DNA from: Microstegium vimineum | Taxonomy: Eukaryota > Streptophyta > Magnoliopsida > Poales > Poaceae | NCBI GenBank assembly: GCA_022036555.1 | Contig: CM039133.1 | Location: 45,274,718 to 45,338,717 of the forward strand | Length of the DNA: 64,000 nt | Direction of reading: 5' to 3' | Shown: in pieces, positions 11,824 to 21,444 of the stretch | How positions within the stretch are numbered: the first letter of the stretch is position 1 | Layout of the letters: every line of letters begins with the position of its first letter | The notes under the pieces: model-generated | What the model saw: only the letters and a program-made list of their open reading frames with translations | Told to the model about the DNA's origin: nothing | The model's database searches: none | Program-made: the position numbers and the translations under genes

Positions 11824-12973
11824 ACGCAGGAGCATGCTTCCCGGTTCCAAAGATGTTGACTGGAATGGCTCGGGGAACAATACTAGCCTTCATGATTGTT
11901 TCATTCTGCGGTACGTTCCAATCGGTAAGGTTGAATAACAGGGGGAATCGGTTGTCATTATCAACATAAGGCCACCAGAGCCGTTCTGCAGTAGGGATTC
12001 CATTGTAAAGCTTTTGAAAGAACCTGCCAAATTGATCTGCATTGGCATCGGTTCTTGGTAGCACTATAATAGCTTCCCCAAAATTGAGTGGAGGACGAGT
12101 TGCCGATTCGTCATCATCAAATACATAGTCCTCCGATATATCCCTTGGAAATTGCTGAGTGAATAAGTCAAATTGGAGGACCTTGTACATGTGTGCGTTC
12201 AACCACATATTTATAAACCACCAAGGACCTCCAAGATTGCCGATGGGCTCGCCTAGCAATAGCTTCCTGGATACTTGGTGCAGGAGGTGGTATACCGATC
12301 CAAGGAGGTATCGGCCGAGAGGAAGTTTTGCTCCATCGGCCAGAAGCTCTGCTGCAGGAAGCTACATGGTGGTAGGTCCAACTGTTCTACCACAAAAGAT
12401 AAATTTTTCCAACCACATATTCAAGAAGGTGGCGTGCTCCCTCTGACCTACCGATCCTGTCTTCTGATTCTCTCGGATGTATCCGGTCCAACCGCCAATA
12501 TTGTGTGTGTTCACTTTGTACTTGGCTTTCCTACCGAAAAGGTTGGAGGGGTCGGCAGAAGAGACATCGAGGCCGGTAAGCATATGCACATCGGCAAGGG
12601 TGGGAGTAGCTGGTCCATGTCTGAATAAAAAGGCATTCATTGTATCAGACCAGAGATAAGAAGCGGCTATCATCATATTCTCATTTTTTCCCATATCGGC
12701 AATAGAAAGTCTTATGCACTGGTCTAGGTTGCGCTCTGCCTAGTAAACTTGTTGTGTTCTGATTATTCTGAGATACCAGTTCTTCCATCCCTTGGTGGGT
12801 TTGGGCCATGAACGAAAAGCATCTTTCCATAACCCTAGGCTGAAGCACTCGGATCTGAAGGGAATACGGTTGGTCTCTGCGTTAATCAGATTAGTAGGAT
12901 CGGGGTTTCCCAATGGGCCTAGGCAGTTAAAGTTGGATTGCTCAATGGGGATTACTACCTTGTTGTACATTTC
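11824..12973 (-). pseudogene. Antisense gene, exon 2 upstream half (plant mobile domain-like)
   Basis: The exon starts after the splice acceptor CCTAG at 12974-12978 and reads MYNKVVIPIEQSNFN onward from 12970. TAG codons at 12740-12742 and 12362-12364 interrupt one continuous frame, so these are nonsense changes and not frameshifts. The domain's typical Trp/Gly spacing is visible (IGGWTGYIR, EHATFLNMWLEKFIF, GGPWWFINMWLNAHMY). The frame runs into the ACGCA target duplication and resumes unchanged left of the nested element. Plant-mobile-domain proteins occur both as host genes and in transposable elements; this one sits inside a retrotransposon. Assignment rests on pattern recognition only. 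Confidence 0.6.
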
Positions 12974-13511
12974 CTAGGTTTCGGAAAAAATCAAAGAAAG
13001 AAAGGGAAAAAGGATTACAGAATTGATGTGGAAAAGAAACTTGCAGAAGATGAAGCGAGAAGAGAGGAAATTTACTTTGGGGACATCAAAGTGGATCGCC
13101 ATTGAAGTTGGGGGGGTCCTTGCGATTCGTGCTCTGCTTGAGGAAGTCGCCGTCGCTTGAGTTCACAGGACTGTTCTTCAGAGCCGCCGCCGAGGTTGAA
13201 GATGAGGGCAAATGAAAGTGAATACAGGCTCAGGGTGAATTACAGATTGGATGGTGGTAACTTTTATAAGCCTGGTCAGGGATATTTTGGAATTTTCTTC
13301 GCACTGAGCAGGAATATGGAAGGGTATGCAATAGGTATGCGTGGCAATCGAGGATATATGATTGGGCTTACAACTGTTCGCGCTGCAGTGGCAGAATTTT
13401 GTTGATAAATTGTGATTTTTACGCGCGGTAATCGAGGAGGTCGTGCAAGTATCTTGGAGGGAAAGGTTACAGTAGAGAAAATTTCGGCGCGTAAAATATT
13501 CTACACTCCGA

Positions 13512-13525
13512 AATTGGGGGGCATG
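13512..13525 (+). promoter_or_regulatory. Polypurine tract of host Tat element
   Basis: AATTGGGGGGCATG immediately precedes the 3' LTR start. It is the expected primer site for plus-strand DNA synthesis and is identical in layout to the tract of the nested element. Confidence 0.8.
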
Positions 13526-14453
13526 TGTTGACACCGTTTTTCGGCATTTGTCAAATGAGCTAAGACTTGCATTGATCAGTAGCCATTTTCTATCGGCATC
13601 GGAAGGTCATCGGTTAATGTTACCGATGAGAGTGAATGCTGCGAAAGGGACAAGTTTGTTGCGATGGAAGCTGGACGATTTTTGCCGGTAGGAGTTAATT
13701 GGTAAAGACAAGTTACCAGTAGAGGTGAAGAGTTGCCGATTGGAAGGTATTACCGATAAGGAGATGATGCCGATGGCCACAGGGTGACGAGGCGGTTGAC
13801 GTCAGCAGGGGATTGCCGATGGCAATAGAAGGAAGTTGCGGATTGAAGAGTCTACCGATGGAAAGTTTCATCGAAGAGAAGACATAAGGAAACTGGTGAT
13901 TTCATACCAGTATTGTTATAGAAGTTTGAGTCCGACTCTTGCACGAGTCATTTGTTTTCTTAAAAATAGGAGTTTGTTTTGTTTAGGAAAAGTACGAGTC
14001 GTGTCTGTCTACAACTCCTATTGCCGGAGTATAAATATGTACCTAGGGGTCATGAGAAAAAAAATCAATCATATATCAAACAAATCAATTACTCTTATTT
14101 ACTTTTACTACAATTTACCCTTTTATTGCATTAGCCTTAGTTTATCTACGAGTTCTTCAAGCTTTGACGGGTTGCATCTCCTTGATCTCCGTCAAACCCT
14201 TGCAAGTTCCGCGTGGGAGTAATCTGAGCCTTGACATCCGAGCGCATTGTTGTTGTCTCGTTCAGCTCTGCTCTAATTATCCTGATCAAGTCTGAATCTT
14301 GACATCCGGGCGTATCACCGTTGTCTTGTTTGGATCTTGTTCTAGTTATCGTCCTTATCGATTAACTGGTCAAATCGACTGGCACACCTTTGGATATCGA
14401 ATTCGGGTATAAACCCGAGGTGTTCGCAGATCCTGACGCTTTTTGCGCCAACA
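13526..14453 (+). repeat. 3' LTR of host Tat element
   Basis: 928 bp, TGTTGACACCG at the start and GCGCCAACA at the end. It is related to the nested LTRs but shorter and more diverged; the ending GCGCCAACA differs from GTGTCAACA. At least nine ATCGG/CCGAT motifs lie in 13590-13870. The target duplication cannot be checked because the 5' side is lost. Confidence 0.85.
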
Positions 14454-15002
14454 GAAGGGAAGAAGGAAGAAGAGGAAAGAAGGAGAGGAAGAAAGAAGAG
14501 GAAAGAAGGAGAGGAAGAAAGAAGGAGAAGAAGAGAGGAAGAAAGAAGAAAGAAGAAAGAAGAAGAAGAAAATTAAAAAGAAAAAAGATGAATTCTGTGT
14601 AAAAAAATAGGAATCGATTTAATTTGTGCAAAAAATTAGAGTGGTGGTTGTTAGTAATATATTTTATTTGTAGAAAATTGATTTAGTTTTAGTATTCTAT
14701 TTTAGTTGTAGGAAATTGTTTTATGTTAGTAAGATATTTTAGTTTCTGGAAGTTGATTTAGTTTTAGTAATATATTTTAGTTTTAGGAAATTGATTTAGT
14801 TTTAGTAATGTATTATGTGTACCACACATTTATGTATTTTTCATATATGATTTGATATATGTATAGAGCTTCTATTGTTATTTGATATATATAGAGCTTC
14901 TATTGTTATTTGATATATGATTTGATATATATAGAGCTTCTATAGGGATATAATATATGATTTAATATATATAGATCTTCTATTGTTATTTGATATATGA
15001 TT

Positions 15003-15041
<39 letters not shown>

Positions 15042-15157
15042 TCTACCCTAAGTGTTACACACTTCTTTAGGGTTTACACACACACTAAGTGTCTACCCTA
15101 AACCCTTTTATTTCACACACACTAAACCATTTTATTACACACACACACACACACTTA
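14454..15157. repeat. Purine-rich tract, tandem AT-rich repeats and (AT)n
   Basis: 14460-14600 is almost pure A/G (GGAAGAAAGAAG-type). 14640-14815 holds about five degenerate copies of a 37-40-bp unit around TTTTAGTTTTAGGAAATTG. 14850-15005 holds about four copies of a roughly 42-bp unit ending TATAGAGCTTCTATTG. 15006-15038 is an (AT)n microsatellite. 15040-15157 begins the telomere-like region. No coding signal is seen. Confidence 0.75.
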
Positions 15158-15985
15158 GGGTGCGTTTGCGAGGGTGTACCTCGCTGGCCTGGCCGGCTCG
15201 TCCAGGCATGGCTAGCTAGAGGCTGGTTCAAATGGTGCAACTGACTTTGTTTACGTCCATGTTCCTGGGGAGCCGAGCTGAGATGAGACTGTGTTTGTTT
15301 GCCTGTACCGGCGTGAATGGAAGAGGAATTAGTGGGTGAGAGAACAACCGATGCGCTCAAAGGAGCCAGAACGAGTCGGGTCGCAGAAAAACGCCCGATT
15401 TTACCGTATCCCGGGAGGCACCTTTTTGCTGCTTTGAGCAGCGTGCGAGCCGAGCTCCCGAGCGGGCCAAGCGACACAAACTCTGGGAGTTGCAGCTCCA
15501 GAGCGAAGCCGGGCCGTGCGGCCACCCCGCAAACGCACCCTAAGTGTCTACCCTTTTGGTTACTCTAAGTGTTACATGCTTGTTTAGGGTTTACACACAC
15601 ACTAAGTGTCTACCTAAACCCCTAAGTGTCTAAACCCTATATATATACAACCTAAGTGTCTTCCCTAAATCCTAAACCCTATTGCACACACACACACACT
15701 AAGTGTCTACCATAAACCCTAAACCCTTTTATTACACACACATAAGTGTCTACCCTAAACCCCTAAGTGGCTAAACCCTATATATATACATCCTAAGTGT
15801 CTTCCCTAAACCCTAAACCCTATTGCACACACACACTAAGTGTCTACCATAAACCCTAAACCCCTAAGTGTCTAAACCCTATATATATACATCCTAAGTG
15901 TCTTACCTTTTATTACACATACACTAAGTGTGTCTACCCCTAGTGCCTAACTCTAAGTGCCTAAACCATAAACTCTAAACCCTTT
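15040..15985. repeat. Telomere-like CCCTAAA-rich degenerate repeats
   Basis: Units such as CCTAAACCCT, CTAAGTGTCTACCC and CACACACAC alternate from 15040 to 15157 and, after an inserted TIR element, from 15541 to 15985. The plant telomere heptamer CCCTAAA appears repeatedly but is interrupted and embedded in a longer unit with TATATATACATCCTAAGTG. It lies directly upstream of a CACTA gene, so it is an element-internal or interstitial repeat and not a chromosome end. Confidence 0.7.
15158..15540. mobile_element. Small terminal-inverted-repeat element (MITE-like)
   Basis: The ends are inverted copies: GGGTGCGTTTGCGAGG at the left and its near complement at the right. It interrupts the telomere-like repeats. 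The flanks TTA and TAA extend the palindrome, so a direct target duplication cannot be separated from the inverted repeat. The interior is GC-rich, unlike its surroundings. No transposase is present. PIF/Tourist or hAT origin is possible; unassigned. Confidence 0.6.
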
Positions 15986-16001
15986 TACAATTGTTGCAGA
16001 A

Positions 16002-19000
16002 ATGAATGACCTGAATGAGAACATGGAGGATTTCTTGTTTGCCATGATCAATGACGCCACCAATGAAAAAGTAGTAGATGGCAGCTCCAATCAAGTAGAT
16101 GACGGAAGTCAGTACTTTGCCGAAGATGTTGAGCAAGAAAATATCGCGCAAGACAATGTTGACGAGCAGGTCTATGTCTACAATCTCTTATCTATACATG
16201 AAAATCAAAATAATTATATTTGTATAATTATATTTATATTTTTTGTGTTTCTACATACATAGTCGTCTGCATCAACGACAACTATGGGGAAGAGTAAAAA
16301 TGTATGAGGCCCGAAGAAGCCATTGGAGGGTCGGTACATTATCTCGCAATTCAAGGAGGAAACAGGGAGAGTACTTGGACCACATGCACATTCATTTGTC
16401 AACCACTATGGTTACCTTGTAAGGGATAGGCTTCCGATCAGTGCTCGTGAATGGCGGCAAAGGAAAAATTATCCTGATGTTAGTTTTGTCTCTGATTGTG
16501 ACAAGGCGCTACTTTGGCAAGATGTCCTTCAACATTTCTCACTCGATACAGAAGATGAAGCTTTGAAGGGGAGAGTTAGGGACTGGGCAATGAAGAAGAT
16601 GGCAACACAATTCCAAGCCTGGAAGAAGAAATTGTACACCAAATTTATCAAGAAGAACCTTACTCCAGATTTCAACAATAAGGCCTACGTCAAGTTGAGG
16701 CCGTTTTGGGATGACCTTCAAGACATCGGAAGAGGGCGAAACACGAGCGATTCAGAACCAACAGAATGCCCGAGAAAAGCAATACTACCATCGCTTGGGA
16801 TCAGGTGGCTACATTACTGCCATTCCAAAGTGAGAAAAAAATAGAAGAGGACCCTGTAGCTAGGGGAATCCAACCAGAATCAGTTATGTGGTCTGAGCGT
16901 GGTAAGTGATGGTTTTTTGGTCACGGGGGAGGCCTTGACCTTGAGACCGGAAGATTAACGTATGACCAAGGACTTACAGAAGCAAAACGGAGATTGGTTC
17001 ACGCTCAATCTTTGAGGGAACAAGGAGTATGGTCACCAGATAGAGATAGGGATGAGCTGACATATGCCCAGCTGGGGACTGCCGAACACGGAGGGTGAAC
17101 GAGAGGTTATGGCGCGGTGTCGTGGAAGTATGCCTTCCCTCAAGACAAAGATACATATAAAAGCTGCCAGAGAAAGAAGAAAGAGGAGGAATTTATGAAA
17201 TATAGCATGGAGCAAATGCTTAGTGAAGCACGAGAAGCAACTATTCAAGCGAAACAGCGAGAAGAAAAACTTGAAACTAGAATGAGCGAGGAAATCAAAA
17301 GGCAAGTGGATTTAGCAATGAGCCGAATGCGAAGTACTGCATCAGTACCGGAAGTCAACATCAGCCCCTCTGCTCAGTTGAAAAGCAGTTGTGCTTCCAC
17401 GGAAGTGCCTCAAGCCGGTGATGACACAAAGCTACGCTTCCCCGTGGATGACATCACAGAACCGAATACACCATGTGAGCTACACATTCCAGAGGGGGCT
17501 ACCACAATCATGGTGGCTACCGGTGTTGTATCTCCTATCGACCCTACGAAGACACCAAAATGCCATGTGGTAATAATACCACCTGGATATTCTCGCGTCT
17601 CTGTGGATAGAGTTCAAAAAGGTCATAGCGATGTTGAGCTTGACATTGAAGGAGGTGATGGGGAGAAGACATTAGGAGAAGCGGAGAAGACATTTATTTG
17701 TTGGCGCAAGTGCTATATCATTATTCATGGGGCATCACCTCCTATTCTACCGCCGCCGCCTCCTCCTCCTTCTCATCCTAGGTGTGAATCATACCTAGCT
17801 CTTTTTTCACTAACTTTGTATTGGCTTAAATAGCGATACTTTATTCACACTCATTGTTTTCACTGCAGGACCTGACCCAGAGACCTAAGTCACCATTCAT
17901 CACCTCTTGGTCATAGTGTTGCGAGGGATGATGATGGTGGAATGCATGACGCGGCTTCCTTCCCAGAACCTCCAAGGCAGTCTCCATCTCCGAAACTGGC
18001 TCCATCGCCTCCACGACGTTCTCCAATGCCGACACCAGCCCCATCGCCTCCACGACGGTCTCCAACGCCGACACCGGCCGCCCCATCGCCAAAGAAGAGG
18101 CCCGCCAGAAAAGCAAAGGTGTCGGCCGCCCCATCGCAAGCAAAGAGGCAAGCTACAAGGAAAGTTAAGATTCCTCATAAACTTCCGTATGAGAAGACTG
18201 ACAAAGAAATAGACGCTTCAATAAAGGCTGATGTGCAAGCACAATTCAAGAAAATGAAAGACGACCGTGAAGCAAAGAAAAAAGCTAAACAACCGTTCTT
18301 CTTAGATCAATCAGCTCTAAGGCAAGCAGTGGAAGCAAAGAAGAGAAAGGTACGCGATGCTCAGAAGAGTTCTCCACTATCAGACTATGACCGCACTCTA
18401 CAAAAGGCAATTAACGAGAAGAAAAGAGCACTTAAGAGTGTCCCATAGCTCGGGGAACAATCGAAGTAATCAGTGCCCTCACTAGTTTTTGGGAATCAAT
18501 ATGGCTCAAACATGAGCGTGCTATCAGACTACAGTGGTATGGAACATTTCTTGTTAGGAGCTGGTATAACCACAGAACAATTTGTAGAAAATGCACTCAT
18601 CGAAAATGCCACTATAGTCGATGAGTGGAAGAGAAATTATGTACATGGCAGAAGTCTGTACAACCCTGCGGCCCTCAAGCAACTTGGTACGCAAATGCAC
18701 TCGTTAAATTCGTGGTACATGGAGGCATGTAAGAAAAGCACAGATGATTGGATTTGCGTCAGAATTAGAGATGAACATTACTTCCGGGGCGATGTTGCTC
18801 CATTTAGTGAGCTCCACCAACTATGCCATATAGACGCTCCAGACAAATCTCTCATCAGCTACTACTGTCTATAAGTGATCATTTCTTTTAGTAATCTGAC
18901 TATAGCATATGTATATATATAGTAACTAACTATCCTCAAACATATATATGCAGATTCTTGATGTTATTGCTCAAACGGAAGGGAGACATGGATATTGGTT

Positions 19001-19908
19001 TCATTGATCCATCAATCATATTCTCGGATCCAAACACTCTCTGCGATCAATGGATACCTCAAACGGAGAGGAATCTTCAGAGGTTCCTGGTGAACCAAAA
19101 GACCAGAAAATATATACTCTTCCCCTACAACTTTGGGTGAGTGTTGTTATCGTTTGCACAATTAATCTTACTTCAATTCAGCATAAAGATATATATGTTG
19201 AATATATAAACAAATACAGTTTTCACTGGATACTCATAGTCTTCGATATGACTAGCTAGAAGTCAATTGGTAGTCTATGACTCATTGAGAAAACCACTGG
19301 GAGATTACCAAGACATGATAGACATTATCAAGGGTTAACTTTGATCTTTAAATATGGATGCATGCTCTTTAACTACACTACAATAGTTCATTAATTAATG
19401 ATCCAATTATTGAACAGGGTTTGGGCTTGGTTTGTTGAGAAACACCGTCCGGATCTGGAAGTGACACTAAAGGGTCCTGTCCTCCTAAATGTAAGTTCTA
19501 CTAGCTCTCATAATCTGTTATCTTAGCATGCTTTAACATATGCATATGATGATGATAGTAATATTTTCATATCTTACAGTGGGTTCTAAGGTAGCCACCA
19601 GGCAACAATCTGTGTGGATACTACGTTTGCGAGTTCCTCACGGTGTATGCAAGACAAACTATTAATGAGACACTAAAAGTATGTCATATGTATATATAAT
19701 ACATCCATTTTATTTAGTTGTTGTTATTAACTAAATCTTATGTATATTAACACTTGTTTGTTTATAATGCAAATTGAAGTCTCTATGGTTGAAGAACCAA
19801 GTGTTGCAAGATGTCTGTCTCAAGGGAATTCAAGAGACCATTGCTGGATTTTTTCTTGAAAAAGTGCTCAAACCTAAAGGCGAGTACTATTTCGACCCGA
19901 CCGAATAA
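16002..19908 (+). pseudogene. CACTA second gene: Ptta/En/Spm domain plus Ulp1-like protease, decayed
   Basis: Exon 1 (16002-16168) is acidic. After an intron, 16263-16720 shows a plant-transposase (Ptta/En/Spm) region (FKEETGRVLGPHAHSFVNHYG, KRPWDDL-like end) with a TGA near 16303 and a frameshift near 16718. A coiled-coil part and IMVATGVVSPIDP follow (17117-17700), then a Pro-rich/basic exon (17942-18448) and 18473-18874. Exons from 18957 form a C48/Ulp1-like protease: KYILFPYNFG, FHWILIVFD (His) and VVYDSLRKP (Asp), then NLCGYYVCEF (Cys) near 19610. The Gln codon expected before PPGNN is TAG near 19594. The last exon ends near 19908. Not functional. Confidence 0.75.
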
Positions 19909-20221
19909 CTGAAGCCAAATCAATACGAACATTTGTATGATATTTAAGTGGCGAGAGCGGTTGTGTCCTAAGTCAAATATGAATGGATAATGATGTAAAT
20001 TTTATGTGCATATATATATATATATAATACTTATGTATATATAGCTCCATAATATATTTATATAGAGAGTTTCATAGTTTATTTGTGTTTAATTCTTCAA
20101 ACTAACTTATAAGTGCGTGAATACATGTATTAGCAGCGAATACATGTATTAGAAGCGAAGAATACACACATTCGAATACCTAAACTATTTGGAAAACCAA
20201 AATTAGAAATACCAAAATCAG

Positions 20222-20462
20222 GAAAAAAATGAACCTTTAGTCCCGGTTGGTAATACCAACCAGGAATAAATGGTCCAGCCCCGCGTGGCCCGCCTGCGCC
20301 ACCTGGCGCACCCTTTTAGTCCCGGTTGGTATTACCAACCGGGACGGGCCTGCGAATCGGGAGTAAAGGGGGGACATTTAGTCCCGAATTCTTAGTCCCA
20401 GTTCAGGCACTGGGACTAAAGCCCCTTACAGACCAGGGTTAAAAGTTGGTTCTGTACTAGTC
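20222..20462 (+). mobile_element. CACTA 3' terminal region
   Basis: Inverted and direct copies of TTTAGTCCCGGTTGGTA occur at about 20235-20260, 20315-20345 and 20375-20430, a pattern typical of CACTA subterminal repeats. The segment ends GGTTCTGTACTAGT, complement of ACTAGTACAGAACC, one base off the usual CACTA start. It probably terminates the element holding the gene at 16002-19908. The matching 5' end was not found. Confidence 0.65.
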
Positions 20463-20476
20463 GGTGTAAGTCTCAT

Positions 20477-21192
20477 TGTTGGGGCATGAATATTATGGTC
20501 ACAAAGGCAAGCACCCTTATTACTCATCGAGCGCTTAACTGTTAAGTTGCGACGACCGTGTATTGTTGTGTTTCCAGGAAGGGCCTTTTTGTCTGGTGTC
20601 TTCGGAGTCACGGTCTGCAAGTTGTACTAGAGATCGAGGCCATCGAAGGTATGGCCTTGTTGTCTAGTATCTTCGGAGTCGATGCCAAGCCATACCAGGG
20701 TCAAAGCCAACGAAGGTCCAAAGTGTACCTAGAAGAGAAACACGGTCAGAGGCCGTGAAGGCAACGGGGGAAGATGAAGATCTCGTGGGGGAGATGAGGA
20801 CTGGTGGAGGCAAAGCCTTTGCGGTCCGAGGATGGATCCCCAGAAGGCACCGCGAAGGAGGCCTGTTGGGCCTCCAATGGGCTCAGAGCAAGAACCAAGA
20901 GAGAAGGTGGTTGGAAAGGAAGAAGTCAAAGATATCCCTCAAGACCAAGGAAGGACTCGAGAATATCCTAGAATATACCCTATTGTATTAGATGTATAAA
21001 TATATATAAAAGGACTTTGTTTTTTACATTGACCTATAAAAGGGGGAGAAAGTCCGTGTAAGAGGACAGAGATTGTTGAATCATTAAAACCCTAATTGAA
21101 TGTGATGTTCCCTCCTGACTCCCCTTGCCTAAGCCTTCAGCCGAGAGAAGGCCCCTTATACTCTAACCCATTGGGATACAACAATCCTAACA
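20477..21192. mobile_element. Solo LTR with 5-bp target duplication
   Basis: 716 bp starting TGTTGGGGCATGAA and ending CAATCCTAACA. CTCAT is duplicated exactly at 20472-20476 and 21193-21197. A TATAAAAGG-like box at about 21034-21042 suggests plus orientation. No internal region is present, so it is a recombination remnant of an LTR retrotransposon; the family is not recognised. Short open frames over 20558-20991 are fortuitous. Confidence 0.9.
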
Positions 21193-21444
21193 CTCATGAT
21201 GTCCACGTATTATGTTATATATTTATGTATATTGTATACTTATTGAAACTTCTTACTTTCTGTATTACTTTATTTTCTAGTCCATGGATTACATTTTTTT
21301 GAAAGATCTAGTTATATGAATTTATATTAATAAGGGGGAGACAGTTTAACGATACGCGAGGAATGCAGTGACATGTAATAGACTGTAACTTATAGTGGAT
21401 CAAAATACACATTATTCAATTATTGCCTACTAGTTTGCAGCTAC

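Larger units (their letters stand above)
4456..13102 (-). pseudogene. Spliced antisense gene of the Tat element, plant-mobile-domain-like (broken)
   Basis: On the minus strand I can trace at least five exons: 13102-13076, 12973-11824 continuing at 6399-6089, 6016-5804, 5718-5216 and 5145-4456. Introns of 70-102 bp have GT..AG ends: 13075-12974, 6088-6017, 5803-5719 and 5215-5146. Three of the four introns join frames in phase 0; the third does not in this copy, probably because of a nearby frameshift. Exon 2 resembles the plant mobile domain (SYLWSDTMNAFLFRHGPATP, DVHMLTGLDV). Exon 4 is Pro/Ala-rich and exon 5 coiled-coil. Exon 2 has in-frame stops at 12740-12742, 12362-12364, 6347-6349 and 6218-6220, and is split by a retrotransposon. 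Antisense extra ORFs are known in Tat elements; their role is unknown. Confidence 0.7.
1886..14453 (+). mobile_element. Ty3/gypsy Tat-lineage retrotransposon, 5'-truncated, with antisense gene and nested relative
   Basis: The plus-strand order is end of RT, RNase H, second archaeal-type RNase H, integrase, a spacer, a convergent multi-exon antisense gene, a polypurine tract and a 3' LTR (13526-14453). The second RNase H and extra ORFs between pol and the 3' LTR are known hallmarks of the Tat/Retand lineage (Grande, RIRE2 relatives). The 5' LTR, gag, protease and most of RT are missing; the break at about 1886 abuts a CACTA fragment. A related element sits inside at 6405-11823. Without the insert this copy would be about 7.1 kb. 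It cannot move by itself. Confidence 0.85.

Noticed and set aside
15040..15985. True telomere or chromosome end
   Set aside because: Repeats are short, interrupted, mixed with another unit, and have element DNA on both sides.
20558..20991. Two short plus-strand frames as a gene
   Set aside because: They lie wholly inside the solo LTR and lack motifs.
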